Positions 1 through 13,089 of a DNA stretch of 64,000 bases are shown here, in pieces. The notes under the pieces were generated by a model. The model made no database searches, was not told the DNA's origin, and worked only from the letters and a program-made list of their open reading frames with translations. Position numbers and translations under genes: made by a program. Within the stretch, counting starts at the first letter, position 1, and each line of letters opens with the position of its first letter. Origin of the DNA: Bemisia tabaci (Eukaryota; Arthropoda; Insecta; Hemiptera; Aleyrodidae); contig NC_092795.1 in the NCBI RefSeq assembly GCF_918797505.1, positions 62,491,056 to 62,555,055 on the forward strand, read 5' to 3'.

Positions 1-353
1 AAAAACAGCAACACTGCGATGTGGCCTTCACTATATGACACAAGTACTACGGGTGAGAAATTATCGGAAACAAAGACGGCACGACGACTCCTGGCACGGT
101 AGGCAAAAAGCAGAAAGACTTCTCTGCTGAGGAGATTCGTGTAAGAAAAAGTCCTTATAAAACGTCCAATTTTTCTGATTTTCCTGATTTTTTCCTATTT
201 GGCCAAAATTCCTGATATTTTCCGGTTTTTCCTGATGCACCGTGTGCAAGAAATCCTCCGACATTTACCTCTGTTCACTATTATTTTTGAATGATAGGTG
301 TGAATTTCTAAATTTTCTATTGACAACAAAACAGTGGCTTTTGCAATGTTTAC

Positions 354-3300
354 CTGTTCCACGTGCAAGTTCCAGGACTAAAACACATGGTGCAGCCTTT
401 TTCGAAAAACTCTTTGGTGGGAGCAAGGAAATCAAAATCAGCCTGAAAACCAAAAAGGAACATAAATAATATTACATGCCACAGGTTATACATCTGTTTA
501 ACAGCATCCCTCTGAAAGCACCATATTCAAATCGCCGATTCTTTGGTGGTTTGAGTACTTATTCCCTCAGAGTATACATGAAAGAAAGAAAGGAAGTTTA
601 ATCTGGATATGTTCTGTATTCAGGAGAAACTCGACCCATAAATATAGTTAGAATTTACAGCTGTCAGTGGTCTTACACTGTTACTTCACACTTATCAGAA
701 GCTGCAATCTCGATACCAATTAAATGCTTGGAAAGCAAGACAAACGTAGCCATGAGAGTGATTATTATCTGTTGTTAAATTTATACCTTCCAATTTGAAA
801 ACAGTCTGAGAAATATTTGCAGTTTTGGAAAAGAAACAAAGAAAAAAAACACCAACAATCCAGGGAGGATTTAAATCTTTTTGTATTCCCTAAGCATTTA
901 AAAAGTAGTCTTCCAGGTGATGTCAAAAACTCGAGCAGCGCTGACTGTTCCACAAACAACCTAACAGATCTAGAACAAGAATAAGCATCTAGGTAACAAC
1001 CTGCAGCAAAATTACTCATCATACAAGAAATTTTATAAAAAATAAAAATAACAGTACCTGAAAACCATAGCGAACTAGAATAATATTATTCAAGCAAGCT
1101 TCATCAGAGGCACTATAGCCTTGTAAAGAGTTGGCACAAAGCATTAACGTAACGTTGGAAGGAACCCCTAGAAAGTGGCGAACTTCAGATAAAGATATTA
1201 ATCCATCTTCTCCAAGCAGTAATGGACCTAGAGTGTGTCCAACATGAACATATCTGTGTAACAAAATAAAAACAGTGAATTCTTAAACATAATAAACAAG
1301 AGATTCTTCCAGAGACTAAATCTAGTCTCCTAATAAAAATAAAATGTATCTATAGTTCCTACTGTGCTGGAAAGCAAAATCATGGAGGTGGAAATACCGT
1401 GTATCGTAAAATCTATGAATGTAAGTCTGTTAAGTATTGCCTATTCTTCAAAGTGTAGAAAAAAGGAGTGAACTTAATTTATGATGCAGTTGATGAGCTT
1501 ACAATTAGTTTTATCTTGTGTGTAGTATTTATTTCAGAGTTACGAGGACTATTAAATTTACGGATTTTGGTACATGCAATGCTTAATTGATGAAATACGG
1601 TTTTTATGAGTGAATTTTTGAAAAGAGTTCAAAAAGTTTGTTAAAAAGTGTAAAAAAGTTCGGAAAAGTATAAATATATTCTGTTGATTTCTTCTAAATT
1701 TGAAGGGACTTAATATTTAGCTCAGCTTTTGATTCAGGCAGAAAATTGAGACATCAGGAAGCACTAAACCTTGTCCAAAATTTTGAAACCGGCGATCTAT
1801 TTTACTTTTACCGACTTAATTTATGCTGAATGAAAACGGTACTACTATTTTTTTTTTTAGAGGTACTGTAAGTAATTGTGTTGGTACTAATGTTCAGGGA
1901 TTGGGAGTCGGCTAAGCGGGCGATCTCGGTGCAGGAGCGATCTCTGTTCAGCGAGTCTGAGTATGGACCACCTCGAGGGGGTCGACCATCAGCGCGAGAC
2001 CGACATAGGTGCAGCTCCATTGAGTCTGCCCTCAGAGCTGCACCATAGGGCAGGCTCGCTGCCGATACCGTCTCTCTAGAGGGTGACTGGGTCCGGTCTC
2101 AACGACGACCCAGACTCGCTGGGGAAAGCCCGACGTGCTGGCGGATTCAGCAGCGCGTCCACGGAAACTTCTCGGAGGTCAGCGTATTTCCCCCTGTTTG
2201 CGTACAGGCGCCCTTAAGCTTGAGCCTCTTCATCCGTTGACAAAAGATCTCAGACCACTGCCCCGATACCGGGTATCGGCCGACGCCCGGTATCGGGACA
2301 GTGGTCCGAGGCTGCCAGGGGATCATGGTGGCAGACCAGCACGCAGGTCTGCCCATGGCCCGCCTGCCCGGCTCGATGGCCAAGGCTGAGTCTGAGTCTC
2401 TACAGACTCAACTCGCAAGACCGTTAAAATCCCTGCTGATGTTCATTAAATTTAGGTCTGAAATGGTCACATAAGCAACCTCCAAATTTGAAAAACCAAC
2501 GTAACTTAGAATCCTTGCTCAAACAATGATAAATTCTAGAAAAATTTGCATTCTTACGTACTGAGAAAATATTTCAGTACTTCGTCCTCTCAAAAAAGTA
2601 GGGAATCAGAAAAGATCCCACACTCTTCAGCTTGGGTACTGGCATACAATAAAAACAATCTAAAGTCACGACCGATGGCCGAGTCCCACTCCAAGTTCTG
2701 ACATTGCCTTGCTCTTGAGACCTTCAACAAATTAAAATATTTAATCTCCTATTTTCTCGGTCACTTGGCTCCACACTACCCTGGGTGATACTAAAGATGG
2801 TTCATTTTTTTAGAAAGAATTTCATTTTTCAGAGTTGAAAAGAGGAAACAAGGCTCTTTACTCGTTAGACTGCAATCGCACTGCAAAAATAATAGAATTA
2901 TACTTACTCTACATCCGTGAAAACAGCCATCACTTGTTGAAAGAGCGGCCACATATTTTTGAGATCTGTCTTTTTAACATCAGTTTCTACCTCAAGGACA
3001 GGAACTAGTGAAATAAATCGATCCTGGCAGTATCGGTCTATTGACAGCATTTCACTAAGATGGAAAGAAAACCAATTTACAATGACATAACTGCTGATTT
3101 AACAGTTTTGAAGACAAATTAAATAAGTTCAAACAACTTCCTACAGGAGGCTTAGTTCATGTCTCACTCAATCTTTGAATTTTGGTGCGATTTCTTTGTT
3201 TAGAATTGATTAGTTTCCTGAGCCTTTTTGAATGACTATTGAAAACTCAGAGGTATGAATTACTGGAATTATTCAGAGCCGCGATACAATCTTTCCTCTT

Positions 3301-6300
3301 CAATTCATATTTGCCACATTTTTCTTCTTCTTAATTTTTCCATCCAAGGTTGTTTCCTTTAATTCTATTCCTGAACTATAAATGACTGAAACTATAGATG
3401 ATAATACTAGAAATTAATATGGAAGCCATAAGAAACGTTTAAAAATTGAGATTCAAAAATCTGTGAACATTAGGTATCTAACTATGGTTCTTTGCTGCAA
3501 CATATTTGTTTACAGCGTAGGAAAATAAACATCACTGGAATGCAATCTTTAAATAGATTGCTTAAAGATAACTATAGATAAATAAAAAATAAAAAATTAT
3601 CCGCTCAGTGCCTGACATTTGAAAGTTCAAAAATATTTGTCCCTGTTTCTCCTTTTTGTTCATTCTTGATTATAAAGGAAAAAATTGAGATTGAATGACA
3701 CAGTTGCATTCAGCAAACTCAAATTACAGGAACAGAAAGAGAAAGAAATATGGTACGTTGGAGTTTCTTTCGTGCGTCCACCGCAATCAGTTTAGGAGAA
3801 AGAAGTGTTTCCCTTATAAACGATATTTTTCAAGCTTTTTCATCACTGTCCCTTTTCTCTATTTCTCTGGTAAGCCAAGGACGGCAGGAAGGTGGTAGTT
3901 GCCCTCCTGGATCCATCGAAAATGAATATTATATGGAAAAATGTGTTCGTGAAAATGTACCAAAAATTTTTGAACTCACCCTTGTTTAAAACACAGGGGC
4001 CAAGAGGATGTGGGTGAAAGTCTTGAATACAAGTGCAGATGTGAAATTTTTAGCCAAGATAATTTTTCAATAATGTCAAGCAAATAATCCTGGTGGGTGA
4101 AAAAAAAATTGATGTTATCAGTCAGACTATTTTTTATTTAATGATTCTCAAAAATCATATTACAGAAAATAGTTTAGTTTATATGAAAATGATTTCACTT
4201 TTGACTAAGACTTCTTGACATGATGGCAAGAAAGGCACTTCATTGCAAAATTGACCGTGAGAAAGGCACTGTGTTGGTTACTGGTAACTGACAATTTTAC
4301 CAACCCATTAAAATAGGTATGATCTCAGATACTACCAACAAACATTGACAATCTTTTTAAAATGACATCATTTCGATTGGTTTTCTAAACAAAATTTTGG
4401 GGCTCAGTAGCTACTATTACAACCAATCTATGAGTATTGTTCAAGATACAGCACAAAGATATCACAACAGCATATTTTTTACATCCATTTAGAATGTCAA
4501 GAGTTCTGTAAGAAATTATTTGCGCTGTCCATTGAGATTATTATTACATTCAATTCTAGCACTTGAAATATAAAGCTAACAGAATCCATCTACATTGGCA
4601 CTATTCTATTTTAGAAAAAGTAACTGTGCATGAGTTTTTCTGTGGCATATACTTCTTCCCCCAAATAATGAAAGTATTTATAGATCATGCCTACTTGGTG
4701 ACAACCAAATCAACGAGGGTGAGTGACGAGTATATTAAGGACCAATCTGTTGATTCAACTTAGAATTAGGAAACAATACTCACCATGGACGGAACTCGAC
4801 TGGAGGGTGAAATATCTAATAGTACTGCTCTGTGTTTGATGGATGGATAGTCGTAAATTAGGGCAGGAGAGACGGATATGACATTGTTCAGCCGGGAAGC
4901 TATTTGGAATAATTGCGTAAGTGTGTTCAAAGCATAGTGCAGACTAGATAAGCTTTCACACGAGATCGTAATCTGAAATACAGGCAAAAAATACATTCAA
5001 TTTAAACTGTTTATTCTACAAAATTCAAGAGAAAGATTTTTCCTCTGTCGGCTTCACATATTATTCTTTTCTAAGCTTACTATCTATTGTCATATTGCTT
5101 TGTTTTCTTTTGTTAGTTGATTTTTTCCGTGCATTGTGTAAATAAATCAATCAATCAAATGCACTTGAAAAACTGTATGAAGTAAAACTTTGAATGTGTA
5201 TTACATAAGATAATATTTTATTGGAGAAAAGCTCAATTTCGAAAACCAAAGGCTTTCCCAATTCAAATCTCAAAAGTTTAAACATTCCTTTGTTCCTTCT
5301 CTGTTTCACTTTCAACTAAAATTGTTTATTTTAATTCCAACAAAGTACATACGAGAGCTACGAATTTGTTGGCTCCCAACTTAGTTTGAGAAGTTAATGA
5401 AGTTAGTTGAGTTCTGCTTAGCTTAGGTGAAAAGGATTCATCCAGCACAAAATTTCATTACACACAAATTGAAGAGGCGGTTGCAGAAACAGCCCATATG
5501 CAAAAACATTGGACCTTGTTTGAGAAAAACGCATTGGGAGTTTAAAAATCAATAACTCGTTGTGTTTTTGAGAAAATGAATGAGTTTTCCTCCTATCTCA
5601 TAGAACTTTTTTCAAAGAGGAGTTGAATGAAGATTTATGATTAATTTTATTTAGGGTAACTTGTAGCTAATTTAAAAACATTGTGTTGACTGCTCTATTT
5701 TCATTCCTTTGTTGGATAGAGGGGAGTGGAGTGAAATTTAAATAGATCTTACACTACCATAAATGGTGAAAAATGATTGTGAAATTCAACATTTCTGAGA
5801 AATAAACGATTTATTTGACTTATTTGGAGCAACTCATTTACTGAATTATTGATTTTATGATACTTTACTTTTGACTTATTTATTTTATCTGGAGATTCCT
5901 GCACAAGTCTGCGCCCAGTGCGGCCGCTCTGCTGCTCGGCGCTGATACCAGGATAAGTGCCCATATGCCCTGCTTTTCTTGCTAGACAAATTGACTTTTT
6001 GAGCTGTAGAATTATTAGATCATCTTCATATTAAAAAAAGTTATACTCTTGGAGTGGAGTAATTGTTTGCAATGTGAAAAAACAAAACAGCTCATACTCA
6101 TATGGGCTGTTTCTATAGCCGCCTCCTCATTTTTTAATTTCGTGACCTAATTTTGAGTTTCAAATTCAATCTTTTTAATTATTTTTACATGACCATGCAA
6201 TAAAATGAAACCGAATTTATAAAAATATGAGCTATGGAAGCGAAAAAATGAACCTTTAGGGGCGAGATGTGAATTTGGTACGCATTGTACATGGTAAAAA

Positions 6301-9300
6301 GATGTGGATTGATGATGCATTCAATTTGCGCGTCAGTGAGCTGGCCTGAATACGGTTGAACGTCTTTCACTGTTACATTCAGATTCAATGCCAAAAGAGC
6401 AGGCCTTGCCCGCTCCCAAACATCAAGAACCCTGTCAAAAACACAAACAAAAAACGATCATACATTCTTCTCTTGTTTGCTTATCTTGTCGATTTGACTT
6501 ATCAATACCATGAAAGGTCATAATTTGATCATATTTTGGTTTTATTTGATATTACTACAAATATAACTCAGCACCAAATTATTTCATTACTAAGATAATT
6601 TCCTAATGCATTATTGTCACTTATCAACACTTGAGAGTGAATATCAATGAGAAGGGGAGTTAATGGATAAGTTTATATTGAACAAAATTTTGACGATGAA
6701 GATCAGTCTTGAAATATGTTTCCAGTATGAAATTTGTAGGGTGACAAAAACGATGGATTAGTTACGGAGCAAACAGCACATACACCTGTGTGCTGTTTGG
6801 TTGTAAAGGTCCTCATTTATGTTGAGTGATGGAGCTAAAAATTCAATTTTTGTGCATCAGTATTTCAATTTGAGATAATAATATGAATAATGTACGGCAA
6901 ACCTCAATACCTGTGAATGGAATGATGCCTCGATTGAATGACAGATACAAAGAGTGCTGACTTTGGAAAAAATGGTGCACCTTTCAATTCCGTTACATTT
7001 TGTGGTTGAGGCCAAAGGAGGTGAAAAACAGGATCGGTTACAAGAGGCTTGATTGGTGTTTGTCTGGTCACTCTATCGATTGCCTAGAACAGAAAAATGA
7101 TTCAGGTTCTCTGAAAGTACTCATGGTAAAATTTTTAACAAAGGCAACACACTTTTTAAAAAATTTTTTGACAGGAACAATTTTGTTGTTCTACACACTT
7201 TATTTATACACACATTTTATTACACACAGTTTAGTTATTATATTACATTTTCTTTTATAATATCCAAATGGATATACATTAATTCAGTTATTTATTTACA
7301 TATTGAATGCAGGTAGAAGTTGCTACTAAAATAACAGCAGAGTAATTTCCTGAAATAACAAACCAAATAAAAAAATTATTGCAACATACCTACAAGGGAG
7401 TCTAAATGAGCGCTAAAAAAATTTAAAAAAAAAACATATAAACAAATTTGAAACTTGATGTGCTTAGGAATTCCGCTTTCAACCAAAGACTAAAACTGAC
7501 ACAGAAATATTGAAAGAATAATAATACAGTAATTAATATCACTATCCAGGCCGGAAAAATAAGAAGTACAGAAGGAAATTACTCACTTGACCAAACTGCG
7601 GTAACAAAAGGCCACTGACTGGTGAGCTGCATTCATCGCCATTCTGTCTACTTCCAAGACTATCCAGAGGATAAGAGTCTAATGAGGCACTACGCATTAA
7701 TTTCTCTATGCTGTCACCGTTCGACAGTTTTGGCTGACTCGGTGATAAATCTAGACAGAAAATCGTGAAGAAGACAAGGTTGAACAAAAAGTGAAACTCA
7801 TCTCTCCCTCCTTTATTGAAGAACTGTTTTTGATTCAGATGCACTTGCTGAGATGCAAACTTTCAGTAGTTCAATTATTGGCTGGGTGCACAGAAACGAA
7901 GGTAGCTTGTCTGAACTGGAGGTTTTGGAAAAAGACTTAGGTGCAATAGTTTAGGAGAGGTGACATGTGTTAAATTGAGATTTATGTAAAATTAGGAACA
8001 GGTATGACGGGAGTGTTTAAAGGCAAAAACCACTCAGGACTTCATTTAAAATGAGAGGCAGTTAGGGGTGTTTGACTCTCATACTGATTAACTTCTTTCA
8101 CGTTATGTTGTCCTCAAGAATTGGAAAATGCCAACCAAGTCCAGGGGGTCTGCAGACTCAGCAAAAATTCCTGACTTTTCCAGATTTCCCCTAACCAAAG
8201 TAATCAAAATTTTCTGACTATTCACATCAACAATTTTATACGCACAGAACTGAAAATGAAAAAATTTTAGCATTAATTTCACTGGTAATGACAGAAGACA
8301 GATACGCATGAACCTTTTTCTTCAGGTGTTCATCCTTCTATGGGCCAATGGCAATCATTTCTACTTTTTTTAATGCTTTTTTTGAGAGTAAGGAGTGAAC
8401 TGAGGTTCCGGAATTTTTTTAGATTTCTTTTAACCCTTAATCGCAAAGAAACCCCATATTGAAAATGTCAAAAAAAAAAGACCCATTTGAAACGATATTC
8501 TTGGCAGACTCTGATGATGCTGCTCGGCAGGGGAAACAGCATTTTCTGTGTGGCTTAACTGAACTTCAAGCATCACCTTGCTAAGGCAACTCCACTGTAG
8601 ACTTTTGATTAGCTACTTTTTCTTAAAATTGATTTTTGAACTTTTTAATGAAATTTTTGGTTTTTCAAGAGATTTTACGAGAAATAAATAAGATATGCCA
8701 GCAAAAATTCCTTGCCACTGCCCCATTGACTAAAATTGCGATTCCTTGGCAAAACAAACGCCTCTGAGCACTATCTCAAGGGTAGCTCAAATTCATCAAG
8801 CCCTGAACCAGACTGTGGCGTTTGACTGTAAGCAAAGTGCTGATGTTCTTTCATACTTCACGATTATTCAAATTACCAGAATTATGCAGAGAATCCCTTG
8901 ACTGCTCCCTAATTTCCCTGATCTGCTGAAACTCCCTGACAATTCCCTCCTATCCCTCCCTGTTTACCAGACCTGGAGACACCTGATTTTTCCATTGATA
9001 AACAAGGTGAAAACAAAATACAACACACCTGCAGAATATTTTTGAAACAATGGGAGTAAGTGCGGAGACCTAGCTGTGGCCATATCGAGAGGCGATTTTG
9101 GGGTGGCAGATTTATCTAGCTTCAAAGGATCTGCACCATGTTTAAGAAGCTCTTCAACAATTTCCCTATCGCCCCGATTGACTGCATCATGTAGTGGGGT
9201 TGTGCCATATGCATTCATTGAGTTCACATTAGCGCCTGCATCTGAAATCGGGATGAGATTAAAAAGTGTTAAGAGTGTGCTCCACTTAGAAGAGAAAACA

Positions 9301-12300
9301 AGCTAGTAATAGAAATAATGCATCTGCCATGTAACGGCATCGCTACAAGGCTAAACAACCATGAATAGTTGATACCAGCCAAGCGTATTGCTTTGACACA
9401 GCAACCAGTCTCCCATCTTGATGTTTCCTCTAAGTTTTCTCAACACAATTTGTTTCGATAGTAAGAGCCTCAGCTACATTAATTCAAAAATATACACACA
9501 TTTTTACTTTTAATTCACTATATGAATGGAGACAGGAAAAAGTAGCAATCTGTGGTTGAATGAAATTGAATACACATGGGAAAAAAATAATCTCAAGCAT
9601 GAGTGCACTTGGAGAATCAATAGTGTGAAATAACTTAGTACCTATAAGACAAGCAACTGTGGCCTTGCTACCATAGCAGGCTGCCCAGTGGAGTGGTGTG
9701 TTTTGCTCACTGTGAGTGTCCCAACAGTTTGGACTCACCCCGGCATTAAGAACACACATCATTCGATCTAATCTGTTGGTAAAAAGAAAACAAGTTTGAA
9801 AAATTGTTGAGTGAAAAATTAACTTCAAAATCAATTAGTCGTCTTCATAAAACAGAATTTTCCCCTTAATTAATTCGCCAAGATCAAGTGAGAGGCATAA
9901 GGAAAAGATATACCTAATTTGATAAAACATAAGAATTTAGTATTCATTTGTTGACAAATTGATGATAATTAGGCATGTATACCTTTAAAAAGAGAAAAGA
10001 ATTTGATAAACAAAAAAATTGAGCTGACTTACAAACAGTTGCCAGTGGCTTGAAGTAGCTCTTTGATGTATACTTGTACCATTTCTTCTGATTTAGCATA
10101 ATCAAAACTATTCAAACCCTGTTCATTTTTGACACTTGGGTCGGCTCCCTCAGACAATAAAGCTCGCACAACATCGCAGTGATTCAACTGAAATCATAAA
10201 ACACTGTCATTACATCCTTTCAGTAATTTTTTTCTTTACCTAGACAATCAAAATTATGTAGTAAATTCAAAGATTAAACAATTTTACCAGGAAAATTTAA
10301 TTTGAGAAACAGTGGGGTTAAACATTACTACGAGACCAGCATACCATCTGCAGTATTTTAGCATTGTCTTATTCTAGGAGCCGTTTAGTATGAAGAGTGA
10401 AAAATTCTGAAATCTGGGATGTGATAGTTTTTATTTAAGAACCTTCCCCCTCCCCCAGGGTTTTTAGGGGTGAAATGCTGAAAATTTTTACATGAACTGT
10501 TTATGAAGTTATGAGATCTTTAAAAAAAATGTTTTTCTAAGTTTATAGAGAGTTGCTATCAGGGTCCAAAACACCTAAAATCCTGCATCACACCTGAAAC
10601 AAGTTATTTACTTTCAACAATTTCAAGATTAAGCACTTTTTATGGCCGCACGGCCATACACTTTTCAATTTTGAAGTTTGTTGCTCCTATCTTCACAGGG
10701 CTCCTAAAATAAGATTGAGCAACAAACTATCGGTGGTACTCAGTTATTACTTTAAATGTTTAGACTATGCTGTAAGTTCCACCAACTGGTAGATCCCAAA
10801 GTTTTTGAAAAAAAAAAAAAAATTCTTATACCTTTGTTGCAAGAGCTAGATAAGTTCCAACTTCTGTGAAGGGTACATTCAGAAGTTTCCTCTTGGTTGG
10901 CTTGTCAGAAGTTTCATCAGGACAATCAAGAGGACCTGTAGTAGAAAAGAATGAAAAATAAGTAAGTTCAATTTCAAAGGACTTGCTTGAAACAGACATT
11001 TCCAGATAAGATTCTAAAGAAACTAAGGTGAAAACTGAAAGATGAATATTAGAGTAACAAAAGGACGACAACATGCAGATATAGGTATAGGTCGAAGAAA
11101 TTTAATTAGTAGGAGCAACTTTTCACGATAGCAATTCAAAGGGTAGTCGGCAAGAGCCGACAGACAGGCGGAAACAACGAGCAAAGTCCTGATCGGTCGG
11201 TCAAAATTTAAGGTGAATTAGGGCCGGTTTGTCTTGTCGACACAGCATAAAATAACTGGGCCAATCCGAGCTCTGATAGGCCGGTGTTCCTGGTCCTTAT
11301 TTTTTGGTACCAGGCCACCTCTGGTGGTCGGGGAAAGATGTAAATGATCCTATCATTAAGGTCTGACCTCAAATCGCTGCTTTTTCCCAAGAAAAGTTGA
11401 GATCATGCATTTGAGGTCAAAGGACTTAAAGCTACTTATTGGAGCTTTGATTAAGATGAAAAAAATAAAAGGATGATTTTCTGAGATGAGAAAAGTTGTG
11501 TTATACACCTGCCCAATTCTGTAATGGTGTCAAGCAGGGATTTAGAGCTGAGGTTTGAGGGAGCATCATAAACGGAGCCGCATCGGCGCGCGAGGCGGAG
11601 GCCCGGCGCGGACTTTCATGCCGCTTCGATCAGTGCGCCGGGGGAGCGCATATGCCGTTGAGGCGGCTTCACCTGGTGAAGCCGACTCCCGGCTCCTTTT
11701 CTGATGCTGCATCAGTTTTGATGCTGAGTCCAGCATCAAAATTAGCGGCTTCAATTAGCAGACGCGTCGGACGCCAGCGCCCCGGCGTGGGCCACCGCGC
11801 CAATGGGAAACGTAAACAAAGGGGTGTTCCGCGAATTCATCGCCGAGTCCGAGGGTCGCGGTCTTCTGGGACAGCCCCGTCGGTAATTAAGCTGGGTGGC
11901 GGGTCCGAAAATTGAGGCCGTATCGGGCCGCAAGCCGACGGTCCGGCCTCAGAGGCTGAGGCCCATGTTGGTCCCTGAGCCAGCATCAAACCTCAGCATC
12001 AGCGCTTGAGGCTGGCTCGGTCGGCTCTTCAGCATCGGGCTTCAATGCCCGAAGCCGGCGGTCGGCAGGTTGAGCGCATCAGGCTCGGAGCCGTATGCCC
12101 GAACGGCCGCTACCTGGGCATACGGCATTGATGCTGAAGCTACGAGTCGATGCCGTACAGCATAACCTCATGAGGCGCCTCAAATGCCTGGTGTCAAGTA
12201 CATCCACTTTCATCTCGGAAAACCTCACTTTTACATGAAGGAATTTTGTTTATCGAATCTAGGGAGTGAGCTTCAAAATTGGATGACCATTAAGGTGCGG

Positions 12301-12606
12301 CCTTAAGGTTTAACAAAATGGATGGTTGGCTGGAGATATAGAGCACTTTATTGCTTATGGTTGCGACCAAAAAATCCTTAGCCTCTAAGTACCCAGAAAT
12401 GTAAAACCAGGTGGAATAAACTGCCTACTTATTCCTATCGACCAGACTTGAAAGGCTGTCCTCTCAAACATTCCAGGACAAACTTACTTAGCAGAGTACT
12501 TACAGAGATCATCAATGAAAAACTTACATGCATCCAATGTTGATTTGACAATGTCCGTTCTTCCCATCTCTACAGCTACTCTGAAATTTTCGCAGACTTC
12601 TTGCAT
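354..12606 (-). CDS. Ankyrin-repeat protein fused to a GH20 (beta-hexosaminidase-like) region, probably catalytically inactive; partial at left edge
   Basis: Thirteen exons join in phase with no internal stop (about 640 codons): 12528-12606, 10832-10935, 10033-10187, 9642-9772, 9029-9241, 7587-7750, 6911-7083, 6254-6431, 4784-4972, 3980-4089, 2908-3054, 1058-1253, 354-442. All have GT-AG borders. Exons 2-5 encode ankyrin repeats ([34 protein letters not shown]). Exon 6 is a Ser-rich linker. From exon 7 the order follows GH20 enzymes: LWPQPQNV, then [10 protein letters not shown], then HRAVLLDIS with the conserved Arg, then [20 protein letters not shown], and finally SPGTCTWN in exon 13. The position of the catalytic HxGGDE motif reads YVHVGHTLG, so the Asp-Glu pair is absent. 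No signal peptide is seen, unlike lysosomal hexosaminidases, so a cytosolic binding or scaffold role is inferred. The ATG at 12606 is the first Met, but the frame stays open upstream to a possible acceptor, so a further 5' exon may exist. The gene continues left of base 1. Confidence 0.72.
1890..2410. mobile_element. GC-rich foldback-type insertion
   Basis: About 520 bases of high-GC, CpG-rich sequence sit abruptly in AT-rich intron DNA between two exons of the ankyrin/GH20 gene. The block contains several self-complementary stretches. Both flanks show a CAGGGATT-like motif in inverted order (near 1895 and 2430), which could be remnants of terminal repeats. The short ORFs across it overlap on both strands and resemble no protein, so I do not call a gene. 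Confidence 0.45.
2255..2304. repeat. 19-bp-stem palindrome in the GC-rich insertion
   Basis: The sequence starts CCACTGCCCCGATACCGGG and ends with its reverse complement, CCCGGTATCGGGACAGTGG, with one mismatch. The loop is about 12 bases. It would form a strong hairpin in DNA or RNA. Confidence 0.8.
5471..6130. mobile_element. Foldback MITE in a GH20-region intron
   Basis: The left end reads GAAGAGGCGGTTGCAGAAAC then AGCCCATATG. The right end is its approximate reverse complement, CATATGGGCTGTTTC followed by a GCCGCCTCCTC end. The body is AT-rich and non-coding. It lies wholly in the intron between exons 6254-6431 and 4784-4972. Confidence 0.6.
6771..6798. repeat. Short perfect hairpin (10-bp stem)
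   Basis: AAACAGCACA is followed after 8 bases by TGTGCTGTTT. It lies in an intron and may be a relic of a MITE end related to the 5471-6130 element, which shares AAACAGC. Confidence 0.5.
8144..8980. mobile_element. Possible decayed DNA transposon relic
   Basis: A CAGGGGGTCTGCAGAC-like start near 8144 is roughly mirrored by CTGGAGACACCTG near 8968-8980, with CCCTGA-type motifs inside the right end. The ends resemble the CAGGGTGTCTAC repeats of the element at 32401-32633. The match is weak and the middle is featureless AT-rich intron. Confidence 0.25.
11560..12180. mobile_element. GC-rich foldback insertion in the first intron
   Basis: About 620 bases of high-GC sequence sit in the intron between exons 12528-12606 and 10832-10935. 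It contains stacked inverted repeats, for example GCCGTATGCCC pairing with GGGCATACGGC near 12089-12126, and repeated CAGCATCA / TGATGCTG words. It is similar in style to the island at 1890-2410. Its left edge abuts a short open stretch on the minus strand (about 11512-11560, reading [14 protein letters not shown]) that might be a cut or optional exon. Splicing without it is in phase, so the exon is unproven. Confidence 0.45.
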
Positions 12607-13089
12607 CTTCAAAAATTTTTGGAACTTTAAAACAAATAAAGGAAAAGTACATAAAGTACCTAGTGATAAGGAGATTGAAAGGTGATCCGAGGAGACACTT
12701 AAAGTTCTTCTTGAATAGAAAAATTACTCCGAGAGTGGAAGAAAGCCATTGTAAGATTTAAGGAAATACAACAATAAATTCATACATTGAAGAATATTCA
12801 TCGGAAAAAGGAATTCCACCGGCACTTATTCCGGCAAACTTTTGTTTACCCTTTCAAAAACTTGCCAACACATGATAAACAAACTTACACCGAGATAACT
12901 TTTGCGTATAGAGGCGAAACAAACTACCTGCAGTACTGTAGAGTACCTTTACAGACAGAGTATGGCCATTTCTGTTCCGGTTTTTCATTGGTCGCAAGCG
13001 AATAGGCTAACACGATGCTCTTAGCGCCGTAAATTAACAAACAAGATGGCTGTTATCAGCGAGCAAGATTGGGGTTATGCACATCTTAC

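Noticed and set aside
765..1022. Minus-strand ORF after exon 1058-1253 as the next exon of the ankyrin/GH20 gene
   Set aside because: Its frame and sequence do not continue GH20. The exon at 354-442, with PGTCTWN and the right phase, fits instead.
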